The translations under genes were made by a program, and so were the position numbers. DNA of 9,143 nucleotides from JAAYFJ01 sp964344295 (lineage in GTDB: Bacteria; Bacillota; Clostridia; Tissierellales; Peptoniphilaceae). Positions 1 to 5,565 of the stretch are shown piece by piece. Each line of letters starts with the position of its first letter. The first letter of the stretch is position 1. The notes below the pieces were generated by a model. That model was not told where the DNA came from, did not search any database, and was given only the letters and a program-made list of their open reading frames with translations. Location: contig CAYFMR010000021.1 of assembly GCA_964344295.1 (NCBI GenBank), positions 1-9,143 of the forward strand, read 5' to 3'.

Positions 1-218
1 TATCACAATATTGTGAAAGCGTTAAGAAATAGTTAATTTTATCCATAAAGATTTTCAAATCTCTACCAAACCTAGGGAAACTTTTGTGAATTAGTAAACT
101 TGAGACTACTTAGATTCCACTTTAATTACTAGTTGATATTTATCATAAATCCCATTACATCAAAACACCATGACTGTAATGGTATAGTGAATTGGTAACA
201 CCTGTGTATAATACAGTA

Positions 219-300
219 CAATGTTTGACATCACTCGCCTCTGTTTCCCCTCCATTCCCAGAATAGGCAAGAGAAAAACCCACTAAAGAGTGGGTTTTCG
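219..300 (+). ncRNA. candidate small RNA or leader transcript
   Basis: A consensus -10 (TATAAT, 207-212) would start transcription near 219, and a strong intrinsic terminator ends the unit near 298-300, giving an RNA of about 80 bases. Before the terminator, GCCT (237-240) can pair with AGGC (265-268), extended by CTC/GAG. This exposes a pyrimidine loop with CCCCTCC at 247-253, complementary to a Shine-Dalgarno sequence. C-rich loops of this kind are known in Firmicutes small RNAs that bind ribosome sites. The -35 is poor (TAGTGA at 185-190, 16-base spacer). An alternative is a leaderless 21-codon peptide (ATG at 221, stop at 284-286) ending inside the terminator stem. No known RNA family is recognised. 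Confidence 0.3.
275..298 (+). terminator. intrinsic terminator upstream of the HTH gene
   Basis: A perfect 10-bp stem (AAAACCCACT at 275-284, AGTGGGTTTT at 289-298) closes a 4-base AAAG loop and ends in a T run. It is well formed on the plus strand, and the flanking A run makes it potentially bidirectional. It lies only about 50 bases before the HTH start, so it would cut off read-through from upstream. Confidence 0.75.
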
Positions 301-348
301 CATTATTATATAGCCAAATCGTTACTATTCCCACTCATCAAAATCGGC

Positions 349-657
349 GTGGTAGTCTATCTGATCTTCCTAGCCATTAAAGCCTTGAAAACGTATATCC
401 GCTCCAAAGAGGTGCGAGAAGAAAAAGACCAGCCAATCCAAAGCCTCGGCGAAGTCTTAAAAGCCCACCGTATGCGTTGCAAAATGACCCAGGAATTTGT
501 TGCCGAGGCCATCGGTGTCAGCCGTCAAGCCGTGTCCAAATGGGAAAGCGGCGCAGCAGATCCCAGCACCATGAACCTTATCGCCGTCGCGAAGCTCTAC
601 GGCCTGGAACCAGAGGAACTGTTGCGAGAAACTCGGGCGCACAACCGATCATCCTGA
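349..657 (+). CDS. small XRE-family helix-turn-helix regulator with hydrophobic N-terminus
   Basis: This 102-residue protein is predicted to be a DNA-binding regulator. Residues 33-92 form a Cro/C1-type helix-turn-helix with the typical pattern LGEVLKAHR, MTQEFVAEAIGVSRQAVSKWE and LAKLYG-type ends. Residues 1-14 are hydrophobic and are followed by a basic and charged linker (about 14-27), which suggests a membrane-proximal or anchored form. Its targets are unknown. The start is uncertain. GTG at 349 has no visible ribosome site, and the frame is open upstream with matching hydrophobic codons (SLLFPLIKIG) back to an ATA codon at 310. That could be a lost ATG. The gene may therefore be a 5'-damaged copy, or its start may be non-canonical. 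No promoter is visible between the terminator at 275-298 and the gene. Confidence 0.7.
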   Translation: MVVYLIFLAIKALKTYIRSKEVREEKDQPIQSLGEVLKAHRMRCKMTQEFVAEAIGVSRQAVSKWESGAADPSTMNLIAVAKLYGLEPEELLRETRAHNRSS

Positions 658-706
658 TGGACTCCCCACGTTCTTCTTTGCGCCAACACTCCAGATGCAC
701 CACACC

Positions 707-742
707 AACAGCCTACCAATTGTTGTCAAATGGTAGGCTGTT
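707..742 (+). terminator. hairpin terminator after the HTH gene
   Basis: A perfect 12-bp inverted repeat (arms 707-718 and 731-742, core ACAGCCTACCA / TGGTAGGCTGT) encloses a 12-base loop and is followed by a short TTT. It lies about 50 bases after the HTH stop codon, where a terminator is expected. The T tract is weak, so termination efficiency is uncertain. Confidence 0.5.
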
Positions 743-1036
743 TCATATCCACTGTCGTCTTCGCTGTATGCGTAAAATTCTTCGCCTTCAAGAACACCAA
801 GATGCCATTTCAAAATACGCAGTATGTTTTTCACACTCTATTTGCCCGTTGTGTCCAGAATATGATGTCATAAACTGGCTACTCCAACATCATCTTGGAC
901 CAGGCAAGTTTGATGCTCCATGCCAAGCCATTTGGTGGTCCATGATGAAGAGGTCATCCTCTTACCTCTTTTCCGGGACATCATGGCAATGGACCGCTTT
1001 ATGGGTCATCCTGGCGCCTGCCCGCAAAGCATATAA
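743..1036. other. gene-free stretch with several inverted repeats
   Basis: I see no gene I can support here. A plus-strand frame open from 477 to 1049 runs over the HTH gene in the wrong frame and lacks recognisable domains. On the minus strand a 61-codon GTG frame (834 to 649) has a protein-like first half but no good ribosome site. The stretch is rich in inverted repeats. CATCAT (888-893) plus GGACCA (897-902) pairs with TGGTCCATGATG (936-947), and the latter can also pair with CATCATGG (979-986). AAGAGGT (948-954) pairs with ACCTCTT (964-970). GGTCATCCT is repeated at 952-960 and 1004-1012. It could be a decayed gene or an untranslated structured RNA. Confidence 0.4.
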
Positions 1037-1070
1037 AAAAGACCTTTAGGTCAATGCCTAAAGGTCTTTT
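1037..1070 (-). terminator. terminator of the groES-groEL operon
   Basis: A perfect 14-bp stem (AAAAGACCTTTAGG at 1037-1050, CCTAAAGGTCTTTT at 1057-1070) encloses a 6-base loop. Read on the minus strand it is followed by a run of T residues, 20 bases after the groEL stop codon. It is symmetrical enough to work in both directions. Confidence 0.85.
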
Positions 1071-1089
1071 GGTATCTGAGGGTTGAGGA

Positions 1090-2730
1090 TTACATCATCC
1101 CCATGCCGCCTCCCATGCCGCCTCCCATGTTGTGCATGCCTGCCATGGGATCTTCTTTTTGGATGTCTGCCACAGCACTTTCTGTGGTCAAGATCATGGA
1201 TGCAATGGATGCCGCATTTTGTAAAGCGGAGCGGGTCACCTTGGTGGGATCGACAATGCCCGCTTCTACCATCGTTTTGTATTCACCAGTTAAGGCATCA
1301 AAGCCCACACCGGGTTCCATCGTTTTTACGTGTTCTACGATGACAGAGCCTTCTAGGCCGGCGTTAAAGGCGATTTGACGTACCGGTTCTTCCAAAGCAC
1401 GCAACACGATGTTAACACCTGTTTTTTCGTCACCTTCTGTTTCGGCCAGCAGGGTTTCCACAGCTTTAATGCTGTCAACCAATACGGTACCGCCACCGGG
1501 GACAATCCCTTCTTCAACGGCTGCTCTCGTAGCGGCTAAAGCATCTTCAATGCGGAGTTTGCGTTCTTTTAACTCCGTTTCTGTAGCAGCGCCAACTTGG
1601 ATTACGGCTACACCGCCGGATAATTTAGCTAAGCGTTCAGCGTATTTTTCGCGATCAAATTCGGATTCGGATTGATCCATCAGGCCGCGAATTTGTTTGA
1701 CGCGAGCATCTAAGGCTGCAGCATCACCGGAACCGCCAACGATAACGGTATTGTCTTTGTCCGTTTTCACTTTATTGGCTGTCCCTAACATGGCCAAGGA
1801 AGTTTCTTTCAGGTCATGACCTAGATCATCAGATACAACCGTTGCACCGGTTAAGATAGCAATGTCTTGTAACATTTCTTTGCGGCGATCTCCAAAGCCG
1901 GGAGCTTTTACGGCCACGCAGTTGAAGGTACCACGCAGTTTGTTTAAAACCAAAGTCGCCATAGCCTCCCCTTCAATGTCGTCTGCAATGATAACCAGTG
2001 ATCTGGATTGTTGGACGACTTGTTCCAATAAGGGCAAAATGTCTTGGATGTTGGAAATTTTCTTATCCGTAATCAAGATGTAGGGAGAGTCATATTCTGC
2101 AACCATTTTTTCGGTATCGGTGACCATATAGGGGCTCACGTAGCCACGGTCAAACTGCATCCCTTCGACGACTTCCAGCGTCGTGCCGGTGGAGCGGCTT
2201 TCTTCTACGGTGATGACTCCGTCTTTTCCAACTTTTTCCATAGCTTCGGCAATCAAACCGCCAATTTCTTTTTCACCGGCAGAGATGCTGGCGACTTGGG
2301 CGATGGATTCCGATTTTTCTACGGGCACGCTGAATTTCTTAATTTCTTCCACTGTTTTAGCCACAGCGCGGTTAATGCCTTTGTGGATGATCATCGGGTT
2401 TGCCCCGGCAGCCACGTTTTTCATGCCTTCTCTGACAAGAGCTTGTGCTAGCAAAGTTGCGGTGGTTGTGCCGTCGCCAGCTACATCGTTGGTCTTGGTG
2501 GCCACTTCTTTGACCAGCTGAGCTCCCATGTTTTCATAGGGATCTTCCAATTCGATTTCGCGAGCGATGGTGACCCCATCGTTGGTAATCAGCGGTGCAC
2601 CATAAAGCTTATCCAGGACGACGTTACGGCCTTTGGGTCCTAAGGTGACCTTGACTGTATCAGCTAATTTGTTAATGCCCGCTTCCATCGCGCGGCGAGC
2701 GTCTTCTCCATATTTAATTTCTTTAGGCAT
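1090..2730 (-). CDS. groEL: 60 kDa chaperonin GroEL
   Basis: This is the cytoplasmic ATP-driven folding chaperonin, which forms a double seven-subunit ring with the GroES lid. The length, 546 residues, is normal. Nucleotide-binding segments are visible at 30-36 (LGPKGRN) and 86-92 (DGTTTAT). Asp51 matches the ATP-site Asp52 of E. coli. The chaperonin signature AAVEEGIVPGGG lies around 405, and the C-terminus is the usual Gly-Met tail (GGGMGGGMGMM). ATG at 2730 is preceded by AGGGGGG (2738-2744), a good ribosome site. The groES stop lies 15 bases upstream, so the two genes form one operon. Expression should follow the CIRCE operator in front of groES. Nothing is odd about the protein. Confidence 0.98.
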   Translation of the reverse strand: MPKEIKYGEDARRAMEAGINKLADTVKVTLGPKGRNVVLDKLYGAPLITNDGVTIAREIELEDPYENMGAQLVKEVATKTNDVAGDGTTTATLLAQALVREGMKNVAAGANPMIIHKGINRAVAKTVEEIKKFSVPVEKSESIAQVASISAGEKEIGGLIAEAMEKVGKDGVITVEESRSTGTTLEVVEGMQFDRGYVSPYMVTDTEKMVAEYDSPYILITDKKISNIQDILPLLEQVVQQSRSLVIIADDIEGEAMATLVLNKLRGTFNCVAVKAPGFGDRRKEMLQDIAILTGATVVSDDLGHDLKETSLAMLGTANKVKTDKDNTVIVGGSGDAAALDARVKQIRGLMDQSESEFDREKYAERLAKLSGGVAVIQVGAATETELKERKLRIEDALAATRAAVEEGIVPGGGTVLVDSIKAVETLLAETEGDEKTGVNIVLRALEEPVRQIAFNAGLEGSVIVEHVKTMEPGVGFDALTGEYKTMVEAGIVDPTKVTRSALQNAASIASMILTTESAVADIQKEDPMAGMHNMGGGMGGGMGMM

Positions 2731-2745
2731 ACTGTATCCCCCCTA

Positions 2746-3027
2746 TTATTTTACGACGGCTAGAATATCTGCAAACTTCACAACCGTTTGCTCATCACCG
2801 TCTACATTGACCTCCGTACCGGCATACTTAGAAAAAATCACACGATCTCCCACAGCCAATACGTCTTTTTTCTTATCATCATTTAAAATGTCTGCGCCGA
2901 TGGCCAATACTTCTGCCATAGACGGTTGTTCTTTTGCACTAGATGGTAATACGATACCACCTTTTGTTTTTTCTTCCATATCAATTTTCTTAATGACCAC
3001 ACGGTCGCCAATCGGAACTAGTTTCAT
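2746..3027 (-). CDS. groES: 10 kDa co-chaperonin GroES
   Basis: GroES caps the GroEL ring and closes the folding chamber in the cytoplasm. The protein has 93 residues, the usual length. It opens with the typical PIGDRVVIKK strand (5-14), followed by the mobile loop that contacts GroEL (around 17-33, KTKGGIVLPSSAKEQP). Later come the conserved GDRVIFSKYAGTEV segment and the roof-loop acidic stretch VDGDE. The start at 3027 is set by a strong ribosome site, AAGGAGG at 3034-3040, six bases before ATG. It is the first gene of the groES-groEL operon, behind a promoter at 3086-3114 and a CIRCE element at 3050-3076, so HrcA-type heat-shock repression is expected. Confidence 0.98.
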   Translation of the reverse strand: MKLVPIGDRVVIKKIDMEEKTKGGIVLPSSAKEQPSMAEVLAIGADILNDDKKKDVLAVGDRVIFSKYAGTEVNVDGDEQTVVKFADILAVVK

Positions 3028-3049
3028 TGTATTCCTCCTTCATCTTTTG

Positions 3050-3076
3050 TTAGCACTTATGCTCGGTGAGTGCTAA
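3050..3076 (-). promoter_or_regulatory. CIRCE operator (HrcA binding site)
   Basis: The inverted repeat is TTAGCACTT (3050-3058), nine bases, then GAGTGCTAA (3068-3076). It matches the CIRCE consensus TTAGCACTC-N9-GAGTGCTAA in 17 of 18 positions, with the mismatch at the inner end of the groES-proximal arm. It lies just downstream of the predicted transcription start and before the groES ribosome site, the classic position for HrcA repression. The hrcA gene itself is not in this window. Confidence 0.95.
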
Positions 3077-3085
3077 TCCTTCTTT

Positions 3086-3114
3086 ATAATACCAATAAAA
3101 AAACAGTTTGGCAA
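3086..3114 (-). promoter_or_regulatory. groESL promoter, sigma-A type
   Basis: On the minus strand, -35 TTGCCA (3114-3109) is separated by exactly 17 bases from -10 TATTAT (3091-3086). The -10 is extended by TGG directly upstream. Transcription would start close to the CIRCE element. The spacer includes a run of seven T residues that also serves as the T tract of the upstream gene's terminator. Confidence 0.8.
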
Positions 3115-3143
3115 GTGCTTTCTCACTTTTTAACTGTTTTTTT
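3097..3143 (-). terminator. terminator of the DUF554 gene, overlapping the groESL promoter
   Basis: A 12-bp outer stem (AAAAAAACAGTT at 3097-3108, AACTGTTTTTTT at 3132-3143) encloses an inner 5-bp stem (AAGTG at 3113-3117, CACTT at 3124-3128). It lies 34 bases after the DUF554 stop, and on the minus strand it ends in seven T residues. Symmetry allows activity both ways. The groESL -35 lies in the region between the two outer arms. Confidence 0.75.
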
Positions 3144-3177
3144 ATGAATTCGATATGAAATTTTTACCCTGTCATGC

Positions 3178-3864
3178 CTATAACCCGGCAATTAAGCCAT
3201 AGATGATGGGAAGCAAAATGGCCGGTAAAAAATCGGCAATGGGAGTTTTTTTGATTTCCATGATGTTAAAGCCAATCATCATGACCAGCACGCCCCCCAC
3301 AGCAGAGAGTTCCTGAATGATCCACGGTGACAAGATACTTTGGATTTGTCCGGCAAAGTGAAAGATCAGTCCCTGGTAGATGACCACCGGCACCACAGAC
3401 AACCCCACACCCAATCCCATGGTAGCAGTAAAGAGCATGGCGGTGACGCCGTCTAAAAAGGCCTTTACATATAAGAGACTGTGATCTCCGGCAACTCCCG
3501 CTTTGATACTGGCCAAGATACTCATGGCGCCCACACAAAAAAGGATGGTGGCCATGGTAAATCCCTGACCGAATCCCGACCCTGCGTCTTTGGGTGCGTA
3601 TTTTCTCTCGAGGCGATCCCCGAAACGATTTAGACCCTCTTCGATGTGTAGCCCATGGCCAACAATACCGCCGATGACCACAGCCATCAGAACCACCAAA
3701 GGATTTTGCATGGTCACCGCATCTTTGATGCCAATGGCCAGGACGCCAAAGCCAATGGCTGTCATGCAGATTTTGTGTAGGGATGGGCTAATCCATTTGC
3801 GCAAGATCCACCCTAACGCTGTTCCCACCACAATTCCTATACCGTTTACCCATACCCCATTCAT
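3178..3864 (-). CDS. DUF554 family integral membrane protein
   Basis: This is a hydrophobic protein of 228 residues, the usual size for DUF554 (YqgA/YdfK-like) membrane proteins, whose function is unknown. About six to seven membrane segments are visible, near 4-21, 34-50, 56-71, 101-120, 136-165, 182-203 and 210-226. A charged loop (72-95) and the characteristic stretch around 110-144 (CVGAMSILASI, GVAGDHSLLYVKAFLDGVTAML) support the family call. I chose ATG at 3864 because GGAGGG (3873-3878) stands eight bases before it. An ATG at 3879, which overlaps that ribosome site, would add five residues. The gene is monocistronic, with its own promoter (3907-3935) and terminator (3097-3143). Transport or sensing roles are possible but nothing here shows them. 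Confidence 0.88.
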   Translation of the reverse strand: MNGVWVNGIGIVVGTALGWILRKWISPSLHKICMTAIGFGVLAIGIKDAVTMQNPLVVLMAVVIGGIVGHGLHIEEGLNRFGDRLERKYAPKDAGSGFGQGFTMATILFCVGAMSILASIKAGVAGDHSLLYVKAFLDGVTAMLFTATMGLGVGLSVVPVVIYQGLIFHFAGQIQSILSPWIIQELSAVGGVLVMMIGFNIMEIKKTPIADFLPAILLPIIYGLIAGL

Positions 3865-3872
3865 CGCTTCAC

Positions 3873-3878
3873 CCTCCA
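3873..3878 (-). promoter_or_regulatory. ribosome site fixing the DUF554 start at 3864
   Basis: Minus-strand GGAGGG lies eight bases before ATG at 3864. It overlaps the alternative ATG at 3879, which has no ribosome site of its own, so the shorter protein is preferred. Confidence 0.7.
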
Positions 3879-3906
3879 TAGCTATTTGATAGATTGCATT
3901 TCCATC

Positions 3907-3935
3907 ATTATATAGGGTTTCTTAAATGAGCGCAA
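3907..3935 (-). promoter_or_regulatory. promoter of the DUF554 gene
   Basis: On the minus strand, -35 TTGCGC (3935-3930), a 17-base spacer and a perfect -10 TATAAT (3912-3907). The predicted start gives a 5' leader of roughly 35 bases before ATG at 3864. Confidence 0.75.
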
Positions 3936-4048
3936 GAATCGCACAGCTTTTCTCTTGTCACAATCGTTTCCATGGATGAGTACAGGCACAGCCGTTGGCC
4001 GAGGGTGGCAGCGGCGTCTTCACTTATGCCGATTCTTCCATGGCATCA

Positions 4049-4080
4049 AAAAACCGCTAGGAAATCTCCTAGCGGTTTTT
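4049..4080 (-). terminator. terminator of the glutamate dehydrogenase gene
   Basis: A perfect 13-bp stem (AAAAACCGCTAGG at 4049-4061, CCTAGCGGTTTTT at 4068-4080) encloses a 6-base loop. The minus-strand T run follows, 30 bases past the gdh stop. The structure looks bidirectional. The rest of the spacer (3936-4048) holds only a short GC-rich hairpin (GCCGTTG at 3991-3997, CAGCGGC at 4009-4015) and no gene. Confidence 0.88.
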
Positions 4081-4110
4081 CTTTGTCGTGTTATGCTTTA
4101 TGGCCTGGAA

Positions 4111-5379
4111 TTAATACCAGCCGCGAAGTTTCATAACTTCAGCAACTTTCTTTACAGAGTGCATGTAAGCTGCTTGGCGAACAGGTACTTTGTATTCTTC
4201 AACGATTTTCCAGATGTTGTTGAAAGCTTCAACCATAGCTTGTTCTTCTTTGGCAACAACTTCTTCTTCCGTCCAGTAGTAGCCGTAAAGGTTTTGAACC
4301 CATTCGAAATAGGAAACAGTTACGCCACCGGCATTAGTCAGAATGTCAGGAGTAACGATGATGTTACGTTTAGCCAAAACTTCATCAGCTGCAGGAGTGA
4401 TAGGTCCGTTAGCAGCTTCGCAAACTAATTTAGCTTGGATTTTTTCTGCTTCAGCTTCAGTGATAGCATTTTCCAAAGCAGCGGGAACCATGATATCGCA
4501 TTTTAAGGACCAGAATTTGTCAAGGTCAATGCGTTCAGCTTTCGGATAGTCATAGATTTTGCCGTGTTCTTCACGGTAAGCTGCTAAGTCATAGTAGTCG
4601 ATTCCTTCTTCATTGTAAAGTGCGAAGGTACCGATTTCTTTTGCCCATTCACCAATGGCAATGATGGTAGCGCCTTGGTCTTGGATATTCTTAACAGTGA
4701 AGCTACCTACGTTACCGAAGCCTTGAACGGCAACTTTAGCATGAGTGATGTCGATGCCAAGTTTTTTAGCTGCTTCACGAGTCACTACGGAAACACCGAA
4801 TCCAGTAGCTTCGTTACGACCTCTGGAGCCGCCCCATTCTACGGGTTTACCGGTAAGAACGCCTGCTAAGTGTTCGTTGCCGCTAAGTTTCATATATTCG
4901 TCAACCATCCAGCTCATGATTTTGCCGTTAGTTCCTACGTCGGGAGCAGGGATATCTAATTTTTCGCCGATGTATTTGTGGATACCACGGATGTAGCCAC
5001 GAGCCACTTGTTCTAATTCACGGTCAGATAAAGCTTGGGGATCTACGATGACGCCACCTTTACCGCCACCGTAAGGAATACCGGTTACGCAGCATTTGAA
5101 AGTCATCCAGATGGAAAGAGCTTTAACTTCGTCAATGTTTACGCCGGGGTGGAAACGGCAGCCGCCTTTGCCCGGGCCAACAGCGTTGTTGTGAAGGGAA
5201 CGATAGCCAGTGAAGACTTTGACAGAACCGTCATCCATTTTTACAGGGATGGCTACTTCAATGACTCTTTGGGGTTGTTTTAGAAGTTCATAAACGGAAT
5301 CTTCTAATCCTAGTGCTTCACAAGCATTTTTAACTTGCAGTTGCGCACTTTCCAATGGGTTAAGGTTTTCTTTGGACAT
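4111..5379 (-). CDS. gdhA: glutamate dehydrogenase, probably NAD-dependent
   Basis: This cytoplasmic enzyme interconverts glutamate with 2-oxoglutarate and ammonia, using a nicotinamide cofactor. Its 422 residues fit the hexameric bacterial family (RocG/GudB/GluD size). Substrate and catalytic residues are visible: Lys71 (GPGKGG), Lys95 (TFKCCVTG), catalytic Lys107 (GGGKGG) and Asp147 (PAPDVGTN). The dinucleotide-binding loop is GFGNVG at 220-225. The acidic residue at the end of the following strand (IGEW) fits NAD better than NADP, but that is inference. ATG at 5379 has a strong ribosome site (AGGAGGT, 5388-5394). The gene stands alone between its promoter and terminator, downstream of rex on the same strand. 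Its AT-ending codons differ from the C-ending style of the ABC-F pair, as expected for a highly expressed gene. Confidence 0.96.
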   Translation of the reverse strand: MSKENLNPLESAQLQVKNACEALGLEDSVYELLKQPQRVIEVAIPVKMDDGSVKVFTGYRSLHNNAVGPGKGGCRFHPGVNIDEVKALSIWMTFKCCVTGIPYGGGKGGVIVDPQALSDRELEQVARGYIRGIHKYIGEKLDIPAPDVGTNGKIMSWMVDEYMKLSGNEHLAGVLTGKPVEWGGSRGRNEATGFGVSVVTREAAKKLGIDITHAKVAVQGFGNVGSFTVKNIQDQGATIIAIGEWAKEIGTFALYNEEGIDYYDLAAYREEHGKIYDYPKAERIDLDKFWSLKCDIMVPAALENAITEAEAEKIQAKLVCEAANGPITPAADEVLAKRNIIVTPDILTNAGGVTVSYFEWVQNLYGYYWTEEEVVAKEEQAMVEAFNNIWKIVEEYKVPVRQAAYMHSVKKVAEVMKLRGWY

Positions 5380-5423
5380 AATACACTACCTCCTAGCATT
5401 TTTGTTGCTTGTTTAACATGTTC

Positions 5424-5452
5424 ATTATAACACTACGGTTGTGAATTGTAAA
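5424..5452 (-). promoter_or_regulatory. promoter of the glutamate dehydrogenase gene
   Basis: On the minus strand, -35 TTTACA (5452-5447), a 17-base spacer and a perfect -10 TATAAT (5429-5424) extended by TGT. A near-perfect 12-base palindrome, TTAACATGTTCA (5413-5424), overlaps the -10 edge and the likely start site. The 9-mer TGTTTAACA occurs on both sides of the promoter (5410-5418 and 5480-5488). These may be operator sequences. Confidence 0.85.
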
Positions 5453-5505
5453 CCACACACCAAAGCCGTGCAAGACCAGTGTTTAACAAGCTTACACTCT
5501 CTATT

Positions 5506-5535
5506 GATAAAAAGGACAGAAATTATCCTTTTATC
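5506..5535 (-). terminator. possible terminator of rex
   Basis: GATAAAAAGGA (5506-5516) pairs with TCCTTTTATC (5526-5535), leaving one unpaired A and a 9-base loop. On the minus strand the stem ends in a run of five T residues, 30 bases past the rex stop. The stem is AT-rich, so it is a weak candidate. Confidence 0.5.
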
Positions 5536-5565
5536 TTCTGCATAAAATTCTTTGTCTTTCTGTGG

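Larger units (their letters stand above)
1..340. other. AT-rich stretch without a supported protein gene
   Basis: This stretch is clearly more AT-rich than the rest of the window and has no convincing protein gene on either strand. It holds a 14-base perfect palindrome at 3-16 (TCACAATATTGTGA). It also has an 8-bp inverted repeat (CCATTACA at 152-159, TGTAATGG at 175-182) and a 12-base near-direct repeat (GTGAATTAGTAA at 86-97, GTGAATTGGTAA at 187-198). A perfect TATAAT lies at 207-212 and a strong hairpin terminator at 275-298. The region may be the 3' flank and regulatory space of a gene lying left of the window, plus a small transcription unit. That reading is inference. Confidence 0.6.

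Noticed and set aside
152..182. 8-bp inverted repeat CCATTACA / TGTAATGG as a terminator or operator
   Set aside because: There is no T tract, the loop is 15 bases and it matches no known operator. It is kept only as part of the left-flank description.
225..230. Perfect TTGACA -35 box on the plus strand
   Set aside because: No -10-like sequence occurs 16-18 bases downstream.
861..866. TATGAT as a promoter -10 in the gene-free stretch
   Set aside because: No acceptable -35 is found at 16-18 bases upstream.
477..1049. Plus-strand 190-codon open frame
   Set aside because: Its first third overlaps the HTH gene out of frame, it has no ribosome site or recognisable domain, and it runs through two hairpins.
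2044..2451. Plus-strand open frames opposite groEL, including a Phe-rich 135-codon frame
   Set aside because: They lie antisense to a clear groEL gene, and their composition mirrors its codons.
3955..4428. Plus-strand 157-codon open frame running into gdh
   Set aside because: It crosses the bidirectional terminator at 4049-4080, and most of it is antisense to gdh.
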